Below, in pieces: positions 53,434 to 63,043 of a DNA stretch of 64,000 bases; position 1 is the stretch's first letter; each line of letters begins with the position of its first letter. Below the pieces are notes generated by a model. The model was not told the DNA's origin and made no database searches. It saw nothing but the letters and a program-made list of their open reading frames with translations. The translations under genes were made by a program, and so were the position numbers. Source of the stretch: Leuconostoc litchii (GTDB lineage Bacteria; Bacillota; Bacilli; Lactobacillales; Lactobacillaceae); contig NZ_SDGY01000001.1 in the NCBI RefSeq assembly GCF_008107645.1, positions 591,630-655,629 on the forward strand, given 5' to 3'.

Positions 53434-54363
53434 TTAGTAGTCTTCTTGGCGATATCCCAATGTCTGCAAAGCCTGTGGACGATCACGCCATCGAGGCTCA
53501 ACTTTAACCCATGTCTCCAAAAAAACTTTGTCTCCTAACAAATGTTCAATATCTTTACGTGCTCTGGTACCAATATCTTTAATCATTGCACCTTGCTTAC
53601 CAATGATGATGTTTTTTTGTGTTGGCCGTTCAACAATAATAGATGCTTGGATATGAATTTTTTCTTCATTTTCACGAGCAATTTTATCTATGACAACCGC
53701 AACTGAGTGTGGTACCTCTTGACGAGTTAGTTGCAATACTTTCTCACGAATTAATTCTCCAATGACAAAACGTTCTGGATGATCAGTTAATTGATCCGCA
53801 TCAAAATACTGTGGTCCTTCTTCTAGATGTGAAACAACGTTTTCCAATAATTCTGATACATTGTCGCCTTCAGTAGCTGAGATTGGAAATACTTCTGACC
53901 ATTCTGGTGCATTTTCCTGATAACTAGCAATGACACTAAGCAAATCATTGGGCGCCAATAAGTCTACCTTATTAACCAATAAATAAATAGGGGTATTTTT
54001 TACTTCCTTTAAACGCTCGATAATAAAATCATCGCCACGTCCGCGTTCCATTGATGCATCAACAACAAACCAAATTGCATCTGCTTCATGCAGCGCCGAA
54101 AAAGCTGATTTCACCATAAAATCACCAAGTGAATTTTGTGGTTTATGAACACCAGGTGTATCAATAAATACGACTTGTGCTTCATCAGTGGTATAAATAC
54201 CTTGTATTTTGTTACGTGTTGTCTGTGCTTTGTCAGACATGATAGCAATTTTTTCACCAACAATTCGATTTAACAATGTTGATTTACCAACATTTGGACG
54301 ACCTATTATCGCCACAAATCCTGATTTAAAAATAGATTCTGTCATAATATATACGGTTTTCAC
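53434..54363 (-). CDS. era: GTPase Era
   Basis: 309 aa from GTG 54363, chosen as AGGAG lies five bases before it; an ATG at 54345 ([10 protein letters not shown]) is possible but has no SD. G1 [10 protein letters not shown]3 [11 protein letters not shown]4 NKVD and G5 SAT are present, with C-terminal KH domain ([17 protein letters not shown]). It binds 16S rRNA and aids 30S assembly. Placed between dgkA and recO. Confidence 0.94.
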   Translation of the reverse strand: MKTVYIMTESIFKSGFVAIIGRPNVGKSTLLNRIVGEKIAIMSDKAQTTRNKIQGIYTTDEAQVVFIDTPGVHKPQNSLGDFMVKSAFSALHEADAIWFVVDASMERGRGDDFIIERLKEVKNTPIYLLVNKVDLLAPNDLLSVIASYQENAPEWSEVFPISATEGDNVSELLENVVSHLEEGPQYFDADQLTDHPERFVIGELIREKVLQLTRQEVPHSVAVVIDKIARENEEKIHIQASIIVERPTQKNIIIGKQGAMIKDIGTRARKDIEHLLGDKVFLETWVKVEPRWRDRPQALQTLGYRQEDY

Positions 54364-54379
54364 CGATTCTCCTATATCT

Positions 54380-54847
54380 TTACTTACTAAAACTGTGAAT
54401 AATTTCTGAAAAATTAGTCACAATACCAAAATGTCGCCATATATAAGGTTGAAATACAATGATTAAAAGAATAATCTCAAAAGAAACAGCCACTAACACA
54501 CCACCAGCAGCCACATCTTTTGCTAAGCCAGCAAGTGGGTGATATCTTTTTTCAACAACCAAATCAACAACAGCTTCAATAATTGTGTTCAAAAATTCAC
54601 TTGATATCACTGTAAATACCGCAACCGCAACCCACAACCAATCAGCACGATTTAAGCCTAAATGTAACCCTACGACCAAAATAAAAAATCCCAACATGAT
54701 ATGTATACGCATGTTACGTTCTCTGACTAATATTAACCAAATGCCATGCAAGGAATTTTTCATTGCTCGGAAAAAAGTACTGTTTCGTTGTACTTTTTTA
54801 TTGTAGTCTTTAGGCGCACCCTCGAGTTTTTTATCTTTTGAGGCCAT
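54380..54847 (-). CDS. dgkA: Diacylglycerol/undecaprenol kinase family
   Basis: 155 aa. Three helices and the signature [16 protein letters not shown]-like block. In Gram-positives this family phosphorylates undecaprenol for cell-wall carrier recycling. An unusual hydrophilic N-terminal start ([18 protein letters not shown]) precedes the core. It overlaps ybeY by 17 bases. Confidence 0.9.
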   Translation of the reverse strand: MASKDKKLEGAPKDYNKKVQRNSTFFRAMKNSLHGIWLILVRERNMRIHIMLGFFILVVGLHLGLNRADWLWVAVAVFTVISSEFLNTIIEAVVDLVVEKRYHPLAGLAKDVAAGGVLVAVSFEIILLIIVFQPYIWRHFGIVTNFSEIIHSFSK

Positions 54848-55313
54848 AATTATCTAAAATCTCTCGCTGTAGGTCAAACATTTCTTTTTCTTCTGCATCA
54901 CCAAGCATATGATCGTAACCATTCAAATGAAGAAATCCATGTACAACCAGAAAACCAAGTTCGCGCTCATAGCTATGCCCTAAATATTCAGCTTGAGAAC
55001 TGATAATGTCTACTGAAACTAAAATATCACCGATATTTTTAGCCAATTCATTATCCATCAATTCATCTGGTAAAACAGGTAAGTCGTCGCCATCTTCTTC
55101 AATTGCAAAACTAATAACATCTGTAGGCTTATCAACACCACGGTATTCTTTGTTATAGCGATGAATTTCATCATTATTCATAAACGTAACGGACATTTCT
55201 GTGTTATTCGGTAATTTTAAATATTCACCTGCATAATCTAATACACAGCGTACCAAGTCACAATGATATGGCGTAACACCTGTTTCTGTTTGGTCTATAA
55301 TTGCCAAATCCAT
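54831..55313 (-). CDS. ybeY: Endoribonuclease YbeY
   Basis: 160 aa. The metal-binding HGFLHLNGYDH motif is intact, with TDVISFAIEED before it. It matures rRNA and checks ribosomes. Its ATG overlaps the phoH stop (TAATG), so translation is coupled. Confidence 0.94.
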   Translation of the reverse strand: MDLAIIDQTETGVTPYHCDLVRCVLDYAGEYLKLPNNTEMSVTFMNNDEIHRYNKEYRGVDKPTDVISFAIEEDGDDLPVLPDELMDNELAKNIGDILVSVDIISSQAEYLGHSYERELGFLVVHGFLHLNGYDHMLGDAEEKEMFDLQREILDNYGLKR

Positions 55314-56305
55314 TATTTAATTTGCTCCTTTTTCAACTCGGTCAACTTTTTTTCTGCATCATCGTATGCACCAACAATTAAACCAACAACTGGATGACGG
55401 ACAACGTCTGCACTACCAAAATGAATAAACGACACATGATCAATATTTTTCAAAATACGTTGTACAGAAATCAAACCTGATTTAGCACCATATGGTAAAT
55501 CTATCTGTGATATATCCCCATTAATAATCATCTTAGAGCCAAATCCTAAACGAGTAAGAAACATTTTCATTTGCTGATTAGTTGTATTTTGCGCTTCATC
55601 GAGAATGATAAAGGCATCATCTAACGTTCGACCACGCATATAAGCTAACGGCGCAATTTCCACTACGCCACGTTCCATAAGACGTTGTGTTTGTTCCGAT
55701 CCAATTAGTGCATTCATTGCATCATAAATGGGTCTCATATACGGATCAACCTTTTCTTTAAGGTCGCCAGGCAAAAATCCTAAAGATTCTCCGGCTTCAA
55801 CTGCAGGACGCGTAATAATAATTCTTTCAACATCACCACGCTTCAATGCTGCAATCGCCATAACAACAGCCAAAAATGTTTTACCTGTACCCGCTGGTCC
55901 AATACCAAATGTCACATCATTTTTTCGAATAGCATGCACATATTGTCGCTGTCCAAAATTTTTAACGTGGACTGAACGTCCTTTATTATCTCGAATAAGT
56001 ACTTCAGAATATAAATCACTAAAATATTCTAACGTACCCCGTTGTGCCATTGTAATTGCACTCACAACATCGGTATCAGATATATTGATTTGATGCTTAA
56101 TCAAACTTGTTAGCTCACGTAATACAGCTTTAGCTAGCGGCACTTTATCTTCATCTCCAGAAATCGTCATCTGGTCACCGCGCGCATGAAGCTGAACAAC
56201 TAATCCCTCTTCAATTAACTTCAAAAAAGTATCGTTAACGCCGAGTAATTTTGTTTGCTGCTCGGCATTTTCAAATGTAAAAATTTGCTGAATTTGTGCT
56301 GTCAA
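55313..56305 (-). CDS. PhoH-like ATPase
   Basis: 330 aa from TTG 56305, with AAGGGG about nine bases upstream; there is no nearer ATG that keeps the family N-terminus. Walker A GPAGTGKTFLAVV and Walker B DDAFIILDEAQN with TTNQQMKMFLTRLGFGSK and NGDISQIDLP. It is the first gene of the phoH-ybeY-dgkA-era-recO-ansA string. PhoH pairs with YbeY in most bacteria and is thought to work on RNA. Confidence 0.92.
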   Translation of the reverse strand: MTAQIQQIFTFENAEQQTKLLGVNDTFLKLIEEGLVVQLHARGDQMTISGDEDKVPLAKAVLRELTSLIKHQINISDTDVVSAITMAQRGTLEYFSDLYSEVLIRDNKGRSVHVKNFGQRQYVHAIRKNDVTFGIGPAGTGKTFLAVVMAIAALKRGDVERIIITRPAVEAGESLGFLPGDLKEKVDPYMRPIYDAMNALIGSEQTQRLMERGVVEIAPLAYMRGRTLDDAFIILDEAQNTTNQQMKMFLTRLGFGSKMIINGDISQIDLPYGAKSGLISVQRILKNIDHVSFIHFGSADVVRHPVVGLIVGAYDDAEKKLTELKKEQIK

Positions 56306-56392
56306 AAAGCAAATCCCCTTTGTATGTTTCCTTTATTTTACCATATTGCCGAACATGATGGTAGTTTATGAATTAAATATAATCAACAAAAT

Positions 56393-56413
56393 AAAAAGGA
56401 CTTTCGTCCCTTA
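56393..56413 (-). terminator. Weak terminator after amt
   Basis: Minus strand AAGGGAC-GAA-AGTCCTTTTTATTTT overlaps the amt stop; the stem is short with a mismatch. Confidence 0.4.
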
Positions 56414-57607
56414 TTCAATCGTCAAATCGTGCATAATCGCATCATAACCTTCAGCTTCTTCATCAGCTGTTAGGCGTAATGGGGCAGCTATTATTTCCGT
56501 TATTTTAGCTAACACAAACGTACCAATAGCTGCAAAAATAACTGTAAATATAATTGCAATGAATTGTTTACCAACTAACGATACGTCACCATTAACTAAC
56601 CCCGCAACACCACCGACATTTTTATCAGCAAAAACACCTGTTAAAATTGCGCCTACTGCACCACCAATACCATGAATACCAAATGCATCTAGTGTATCAT
56701 CATAGCCAAAACTATTTTTAACAAATGTAATGCCCGCAAAGCCAATCACACCAGCTAATAAGCCCATTACTACGGCTGCCCATGGGGCAACAAATCCTGC
56801 AGCAGGTGTAATAGCAACTAAGCCCGCAACACCACCACTAGTGATACCCGATAAAGTAGCACGTCCATGGTACTTATACTCTACGCCACCCCAAGTCAAT
56901 ACAGACGCTGCCGAAGCAAGCCATGTATTAACCAATGCTAGCACCGCTGTACCATTTGCTGCAAGAGCTGATCCAGAGTTAAAACCAAACCAGCCAACCC
57001 AAAGCAATGCGCCACCAATTAAAACATATGAAGGTCTGACTGGTATATGTTTATCTATATGACGGTGCCCAATCATTAATGCTAATACAAGACCCGTCAC
57101 ACCACTAGAAATATGAACAACAGTGCCGCCAGCAAAATCAATTGCACCTAATTGAGCTAAGAAACCGCCGCCCCAAACCATATGCGCTAATGGCGAATAA
57201 ATAAATATTAACCAAAGTGCGATAAAAACTAGCAAAGCTTTAATTCTCACACGACCAATGACTGAACCTGTGATAATTGCAGCTGTAATTATCGGAAACA
57301 TCCCTTGGAACAGCGCAAAGGCACCATCTGGAATTGATAAATTCTTGGTGGAATGCGTAAATGAAACATCTGTTAACAATAGATGTTTAAAATTACCAAT
57401 CACATCACCACTACCACCGAAAGACAACGTATAGCCCACAGCAAACCATATGATGGAAGCAATACCAATAATCATAATTGGAATAAACATTGTATGTAAA
57501 AGATTGCGTCTTTCACCTAAGCCACCATAAAACAATGCTAATCCTGGCGTCATAATCCAAACTAACACTGCTGAAATTAATACCCATGCTAAATCGCCAC
57601 TATTCAT
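56411..57607 (-). CDS. amtB: Ammonium transporter (Amt/MEP/Rh family)
   Basis: 398 aa from ATG 57607, with GGAG seven bases upstream; the longer frame (TTG 57670) has no SD. Eleven helices as in Amt. MTPGLALFYGGL in helix 1, SPLAHMVWGGGFL with the first pore His, DFAGGTVVHISSG, and FGIHGIGGAVGAILTG with the second pore His. No glnK gene is next to it, unlike in many bacteria, so PII control is not visible. Confidence 0.94.
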   Translation of the reverse strand: MNSGDLAWVLISAVLVWIMTPGLALFYGGLGERRNLLHTMFIPIMIIGIASIIWFAVGYTLSFGGSGDVIGNFKHLLLTDVSFTHSTKNLSIPDGAFALFQGMFPIITAAIITGSVIGRVRIKALLVFIALWLIFIYSPLAHMVWGGGFLAQLGAIDFAGGTVVHISSGVTGLVLALMIGHRHIDKHIPVRPSYVLIGGALLWVGWFGFNSGSALAANGTAVLALVNTWLASAASVLTWGGVEYKYHGRATLSGITSGGVAGLVAITPAAGFVAPWAAVVMGLLAGVIGFAGITFVKNSFGYDDTLDAFGIHGIGGAVGAILTGVFADKNVGGVAGLVNGDVSLVGKQFIAIIFTVIFAAIGTFVLAKITEIIAAPLRLTADEEAEGYDAIMHDLTIE

Positions 57608-57691
57608 TAAGTTACTCCTGCTCTTCTTATTTAATCTAATATTAGCAGTTCGTAAAATTTTAGTATTCAAATATGATAGGTTTGCTTACAT

Positions 57692-57736
57692 AAAAAAACT
57701 ATGGCTTATTGATTTCTCAATTAACCACAGTCTTTT
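57692..57736 (-). terminator. Terminator of pyk
   Basis: Minus strand: ACTGTGGTTAATTGA, loop GAAA, TCAATAAGCCATAGT, then T run. A long 15-bp stem with a few G-U pairs; about 25 bases past the pyk stop. Confidence 0.85.
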
Positions 57737-57757
57737 TATAAAGCACGAAATAAAAGA

Positions 57758-59179
57758 TTATACTGTTTGTACAGTCAACATGTTAGTTGTACCAGATTGT
57801 GACATTGGCACACCTGCTGCAATAACAATTGTATCTCCTGAGTTAGCTAGTCCTTGTTCTTTAACAGCCTTCTTAGCCAAATCAACCATTTCGTCAATTG
57901 TTTGCGGTGCATCATAGACAACTGGAACAACACCATAGTTCAATGTCAAACCACGTTGTACACGTTCAGAATAAGTAACGGCCAAAATATTAACATCAGG
58001 ACGATGCTTTGAAACCATGCGTGCTGTATAGCCAGAGTTTGTTGATACGACAACAGCTTTAGCATTCACGTTACGTGCAATACGTGCTACAGAGGCAGCA
58101 ACAGCTTCTGTTGAATCAGACTCGTCAAATAAGATATCTTCATGACGACCGTTTTCACGTAATGAAGTTTCAGCCTTTTCATTAATTGCTGCCATTGTTG
58201 CGACAGCTTCAACAGGATAATCACCATTAGCTGATTCACCTGATAACATCGTTGCATCAGTACCATCAAACACAGCATTGGCAACGTCAGAAGCTTCGGC
58301 ACGTGTTGGACGTGGGTTTTCTTCCATTGAGTCAAGCATTTGTGTAGCAGTAATAACTGGCAATCCAGCTTTATTCATCTTGCGAATCATGTCCTTTTGA
58401 ACCAAAGGCACGTTTTCAGCAGGAATTTCAACACCCATGTCACCACGTGGTACCATCAAGGCATCTGAAACTTCCAAAATTGCATCAAGGTTGTCGATAC
58501 CTTCTTGTGATTCAATCTTAGGAATGATTTGCACATGTTCCATGTTCTTTTCCTTCAACAATGCGCGAATTTCGAGCACATCTTCAGGCTTACGAACGAA
58601 TGAAGCTGCAATATAGTTGATTTCATGATCCAAACCAAAACGGATGTCATCAGCATCTTTTTCAGTAATACCAGGCAAGTTAATTGAAACCCCAGGTGCG
58701 TTAACACCTTTACGTGACCCCAAAATACCATCATTATCAACACGAACAACTAATTCACGATTAGCTGAATCTTTTTCAACAACAGTTGTACCAAGCAACC
58801 CATCATCAAACAAGACTTGTCCGCCTTCTTTAACATCGTCAAACAAACCGGCGTATGTAACAGCAATCTTTTCTTTCGTTCCTTCAAGGTTTTCATCCAT
58901 TGCGATACGCAATGTGTCACCAGTATGGAATTCAATCTTGCCGTCAGCTTGCTTTGTTGTACGGATTTCAGCACCCTTAGTATCCAACAAAATACCAACT
59001 GTCTTACCAGTAATCTTTTCGGCTTCATGAACTGCGTTCATGCGACCCAAGTGTTCTTCGTGATCACCGTGTGAAAAGTTAAAACGGAATACATTGGCAC
59101 CTGCTTGGATTAACTTTACGATTGTTTCGACATCAGATGATGACGGACCAAGTGTTGAGACGATTTTCGTCTTTTTCAT
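57758..59179 (-). CDS. pyk: Pyruvate kinase
   Basis: 473 aa, without the extra C-terminal PEP-like domain found in bacilli. KIVSTLGPSS at the N-terminus; NFSHGDHEEH, DTKGAEIRT, the active-site block IIPKIESQEGI and MVPRGDMGVEIP; the allosteric C-domain from about 350. It makes pyruvate and ATP from PEP. TAAGGAG precedes the ATG; it has its own strong promoter downstream of dnaE. Confidence 0.96.
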   Translation of the reverse strand: MKKTKIVSTLGPSSSDVETIVKLIQAGANVFRFNFSHGDHEEHLGRMNAVHEAEKITGKTVGILLDTKGAEIRTTKQADGKIEFHTGDTLRIAMDENLEGTKEKIAVTYAGLFDDVKEGGQVLFDDGLLGTTVVEKDSANRELVVRVDNDGILGSRKGVNAPGVSINLPGITEKDADDIRFGLDHEINYIAASFVRKPEDVLEIRALLKEKNMEHVQIIPKIESQEGIDNLDAILEVSDALMVPRGDMGVEIPAENVPLVQKDMIRKMNKAGLPVITATQMLDSMEENPRPTRAEASDVANAVFDGTDATMLSGESANGDYPVEAVATMAAINEKAETSLRENGRHEDILFDESDSTEAVAASVARIARNVNAKAVVVSTNSGYTARMVSKHRPDVNILAVTYSERVQRGLTLNYGVVPVVYDAPQTIDEMVDLAKKAVKEQGLANSGDTIVIAAGVPMSQSGTTNMLTVQTV

Positions 59180-59236
59180 GGTTAAATAGCTCCTTAGTTA
59201 TCTTGGTTGTTGCTTGTGCAACTCTACCCAATCTCT

Positions 59237-59265
59237 ATTTTATACATTATGCCCCATTTGTACAA
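59237..59265 (-). promoter_or_regulatory. Promoter of pyk
   Basis: Minus strand TTGTAC (59265-59260), 17-base spacer, TAAAAT (59242-59237), just past the dnaE stop region. The leader holds a small hairpin GTTGC / GCAAC. Confidence 0.8.
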
Positions 59266-59274
59266 GTCATATTA

Positions 59275-62200
59275 TTAGTAACTTTGCTTAAAAATAATAT
59301 TATCACTGCCTAGTAAAGTTGCTAGATCACGCATGATAACGGTTTCACCACGCATCCAAAATTCTTGATTAAGTTTTTGTGTTTTACCTTCGTTTTGCCA
59401 ATGGATTACGACAGGATTATTCCCATGATGTGCTTTGATAAACTGACTGATTTTTTCTCGGTTCTGCGGTGTATCATGCTGTTCGTCAAATTGAATAAAC
59501 CATGTACCTTGATTTTGATCAATTTTTTTTGGTTCGGGTGCAGATTGGATATGGTTAGCTACAATAGCAATTTCGCTACGCATATCTCTTTCTGATTTAC
59601 CAATGATGCTGATTATTGTACCAGGATTCAAAAGATTATTAACTTTTTTGAATAATTGGGGAAATACCGTAATACTAATTTCACCTGTCATATCAGAAAC
59701 TTTGACAAAGGCCATATCATCCCCTTTTTTGGTCCGAATCTGACGTACACTGTCTATAATAGCTAGCACTTTTTCTTGATGATCTGGGTCAACTATCGTA
59801 CCGATTTGAGTAAATCCCTCTGACATAATTAAATTAGTATAGGCATCTAAAGGATGCCCTGATAAATTAACCCCAATAACTTCTTTTTCTTTTTTTAGTC
59901 GGTCAGATAATGTATACTCTTCAAATTTCTTAATTTTAGTCTCTTTCAAAATCAAATTACCAAAACCAGCACCTTCTATTAAACTATCTAAATTTTCAAC
60001 TAATTCACGACGATTATAACCAAATGCATCCAATGCTCCTGCGTATACCAGTTGTTCCAAAACATCTGGTTTGCGCATTTTGTCAGGTAATCTCTTGACA
60101 AAAGATTGAATTGTTTGAAATGGCCCCGCTTTTTGACGCTCCTCCAATACACTATTGACAAAATCCGTCCGAACACCACGAATATTATTCAAACCCATCT
60201 GTAATTGTGTATCGTTAGCTGTCCATAGTTTGGATGATTTGTTAATATTTGGTGCTAATACAGAAATCCCTCTCATTTTAGCTTCAGATATATACTGTTG
60301 TGTTTTCCTTTGCTCTCCTAAATTAGCATTTAATAGTGCTGTAAAAAATGCTAACGGATAATGAGCCTTCATATAAGCTAATTCAAAAGCTAACTTACTA
60401 TATGCAACCGCATGTGAACGATTAAAGCCATAATTAGCAAATTCATCGATATAGGAAAAAATGACCTCGGCTTGATCTTTATCATGACCATTTTTTATAG
60501 CACCGTCAATAAATTGCTTGTGCAGTGTTTGCATTTTTTCAATTTTCTTTTTTGACATAGCACTTCTCAAAATATCGGCTTCGCCCAAGGTAAAACCAGC
60601 ATAAGCCTCCGCAACTAACATCACTTGTTCTTGGTAAACAATAATGCCAAAAGTTGGTGCTAGAATTGCTTTTAGTGCTGGATCTGGAATGGTCACTTGT
60701 TCTTTACCGTGACGCCGTGTAATAAACTTTTCTATATTTTGTGAAGGACCCGGTCGATACAATGCATTTACGGCAACAACATGTTCAAAAGTTGAAGGCT
60801 TTAATTTTCGTAAAACATTTTTAATACCATTAGACTCAAATTGAAACACACCATTGGTATCACCTTTCGCAAATAAACTTAAGGTTTCCCTATCATCCAA
60901 AGGTATTTGAGTAACATTGAATTCTTTTGGCAATAATCGTTGCGCATAATAAAGTGCTTGGCTTAAAATAGCTAAATTCTGTAACCCTAGAATATCAATT
61001 TTAAGAAGTCCCAGTTGTTCCACTGGATCTTTTTCAAATTGTGTTAACAATCTCCCTTCTGTGCCATTTTGCACCGGCAAAGTTTGCACTAAAGGAGTGG
61101 CACTCAACACAATTCCTGCGGCATGTGTTGAATAATTCTTTGGCAAGCCTTCAATTTTTCGAGCTGTTTGTAACAATAGTTGTCCATGATCAATATCATG
61201 AACAGTATTTTGAAGTTGTGGTAGTTTCAAGGCTTCGTCAATAGAGACTTTACGGCCATTCTTGCCCTCTGGTATGGCTGCACTTAGCTTACTTAATGTC
61301 GGTGTTGTCAGTCCAAAAACTCTACCTACATCGCGTAAAGCTTGTTTAGCAGCTAATGTTCCAAATGTAATAATTTGACCAAAATTTCTTTTACCATATT
61401 TTTGATGAAGGTATACAAAAAGGTCCTCACGCTTAGTTGGTGGCCAATCAATATCAATATCTGGCATCTGAACACGTTCGTCGTTTAAAAAACGTTCAAA
61501 CAATAAATTGAATTGTAGTGGATCAACATCAGTAATTCGTAAACTATATGCAACTAACGATCCAGCTACTGACCCACGACCTGGACCAGTTTGAATATGA
61601 TTTTTATGTGCGAAATTAACGATATCCCAAACAATTAAAAAATAGTCGCTAAACCCAAGTTTTTCAATCGTAATTAGTTCATTACGTAATCTTTTTTCGT
61701 ATATATCAGCATTGACCTGACGACCTGCTAATTTTTTCTGTAGTCCACTAATTGCTAATTTTTCCAAAAATTGAGCATTGCTTATCCCAGATGGTGTCTC
61801 AAATGGTGGTAGTGCTGTTTCTTTAAATACAATAACGACATTACTTTTTGAAACAATCAGTTCGTTATTAATATACGCGGTTTTTAACAATTCACTGGAT
61901 TGATACTCACGCTGAATCGTGGATAAATCTCTTAGAATATTTGAACCACGTTGTTGGGAAAGAAGTTTGATATCTTCCAGCTTGGTATTAGCTTCAATGG
62001 CCTTTAACACTTGGGTTGTGAATGCATCATCTTCATTTAGATAATCAACATCATCTAAAGCAATTAATCGAGCAGTATTTTGCGTACTGAACTGACCTAA
62101 ACGCTCCTGTATTTGAGGTGCCATTTGTGCATTGATACCAATGAATGTATGTTGTTTATCGATTAGTCCAGTGAGTTCTTGCCAGTATTCAGTTAGTCTC

Positions 62201-62613
62201 TCATAACTTGACGAAATGAGCTGAACTAACTCACTATCATTTGGGAATATGACGTTAATACCCGTTAGATGTTGTGCAATCTGTTGCCATTCAAAGTTTC
62301 CTTCACTGGTCATCTTTGCGGATGATAGCCACATTAAATTTTGATAACCTTGCTGGTTTTCGGCTAGCAAAACAACTGGAAACTGTGTAGCAGTATTTAC
62401 AATACCATTAATCATTAAAGTTACACCAAATAATGGCTTAAGGTCGTATTTTTGGGCTTGTTGAAACCATTCAATTGCACCATACATAACGTTGACATCA
62501 GTTAGTGCAACAGCCTCATAGCCTCGTTCTTTAGCCGTACGAACAATTTGTTTAATTGCATTTGGATTTTTAAGTAAGCTATAACTGCTTAATATTTGAA
62601 GCGGTGCGTACAT
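59275..62613 (-). CDS. dnaE: DNA polymerase III alpha subunit DnaE
   Basis: 1112 aa, the usual size for DnaE in Firmicutes. PHP domain at the N-terminus (ILSSYSLLKNPNAIKQIV), where the normal first metal-binding His residues are missing; it is thus likely inactive as a nuclease, as in related Gram-positives. The palm has GRGSVAGSLVAYSL and MPDIDIDWPP with the catalytic aspartates; the tau-binding and OB-fold parts fill the C-terminus. AAGGAG lies before the ATG. It extends primers at the fork together with PolC. Confidence 0.95.
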   Translation of the reverse strand: MYAPLQILSSYSLLKNPNAIKQIVRTAKERGYEAVALTDVNVMYGAIEWFQQAQKYDLKPLFGVTLMINGIVNTATQFPVVLLAENQQGYQNLMWLSSAKMTSEGNFEWQQIAQHLTGINVIFPNDSELVQLISSSYERLTEYWQELTGLIDKQHTFIGINAQMAPQIQERLGQFSTQNTARLIALDDVDYLNEDDAFTTQVLKAIEANTKLEDIKLLSQQRGSNILRDLSTIQREYQSSELLKTAYINNELIVSKSNVVIVFKETALPPFETPSGISNAQFLEKLAISGLQKKLAGRQVNADIYEKRLRNELITIEKLGFSDYFLIVWDIVNFAHKNHIQTGPGRGSVAGSLVAYSLRITDVDPLQFNLLFERFLNDERVQMPDIDIDWPPTKREDLFVYLHQKYGKRNFGQIITFGTLAAKQALRDVGRVFGLTTPTLSKLSAAIPEGKNGRKVSIDEALKLPQLQNTVHDIDHGQLLLQTARKIEGLPKNYSTHAAGIVLSATPLVQTLPVQNGTEGRLLTQFEKDPVEQLGLLKIDILGLQNLAILSQALYYAQRLLPKEFNVTQIPLDDRETLSLFAKGDTNGVFQFESNGIKNVLRKLKPSTFEHVVAVNALYRPGPSQNIEKFITRRHGKEQVTIPDPALKAILAPTFGIIVYQEQVMLVAEAYAGFTLGEADILRSAMSKKKIEKMQTLHKQFIDGAIKNGHDKDQAEVIFSYIDEFANYGFNRSHAVAYSKLAFELAYMKAHYPLAFFTALLNANLGEQRKTQQYISEAKMRGISVLAPNINKSSKLWTANDTQLQMGLNNIRGVRTDFVNSVLEERQKAGPFQTIQSFVKRLPDKMRKPDVLEQLVYAGALDAFGYNRRELVENLDSLIEGAGFGNLILKETKIKKFEEYTLSDRLKKEKEVIGVNLSGHPLDAYTNLIMSEGFTQIGTIVDPDHQEKVLAIIDSVRQIRTKKGDDMAFVKVSDMTGEISITVFPQLFKKVNNLLNPGTIISIIGKSERDMRSEIAIVANHIQSAPEPKKIDQNQGTWFIQFDEQHDTPQNREKISQFIKAHHGNNPVVIHWQNEGKTQKLNQEFWMRGETVIMRDLATLLGSDNIIFKQSY

Positions 62614-62797
62614 TTCAACTCCTTATACGAACATTTGTTTTCTTTTATTATACCTAAAAGTGGGTCAAAAGTCGTTGCTTTTAGGAAATATTAGTAATAG
62701 CAAAAAATATATTATTATTAATATAACGCTTTCTTTCTCAAAAACTTGCACTTTGTGAAAAAAGGTGTATTATAATGACAGTAAAGAGGTAAAAATC

Positions 62798-62995
62798 ATG
62801 AAATATATTATGGTAGCTATTTGGTCAGCAATATTTGGTGAAATTCTGGGGTATATTGTGTCTCAATTAAATTCTGGCACTTATAACTTCATTGCTGTTG
62901 CTGTAATTGCTGTGGTTGTTGGTGAAGTTGCATTGATTGCTATCCCAGCTATTTCAGGTTCCGCCGCACCAAAAGAAGTTGCAACTGAAGAATAG
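62798..62995 (+). CDS. DUF2929 small membrane protein (YjzD-like)
   Basis: 65 aa from ATG 62798, eight bases after AGAGG; an upstream ATG at 62765 lacks SD. Two hydrophobic segments: MKYIMVAIWSAIFGEILGYI and IAVAVIAVVVGEVALIAI with a short loop, then an acidic tail (KEVATEE). The pattern FIWSxxxxxxxxYVxSxxxxxxYxF fits DUF2929/YjzD. Function unknown. Promoter TTGCAC with TATTAT at about 62741-62775. It lies between dnaE and pepT, both on the other strand. Confidence 0.75.
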   Translation: MKYIMVAIWSAIFGEILGYIVSQLNSGTYNFIAVAVIAVVVGEVALIAIPAISGSAAPKEVATEE

Positions 62996-63007
62996 TTTTC
63001 AGTCATT

Positions 63008-63035
63008 AAAAAAGAGCTCGCATGAGCTCTTTTTT
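63008..63035. terminator. Bidirectional terminator
   Basis: AAAAAAGAGCTC (63008-63019), loop GCAT, GAGCTCTTTTTT (63024-63035), between the convergent DUF2929 and pepT genes. Confidence 0.9.
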
Positions 63036-63043
63036 GTTCATCG

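Noticed and set aside
58087-59074. Several open frames opposite to or within pyk
   Set aside because: They are produced by the codon bias of this highly expressed gene; none has an SD or known protein pattern.
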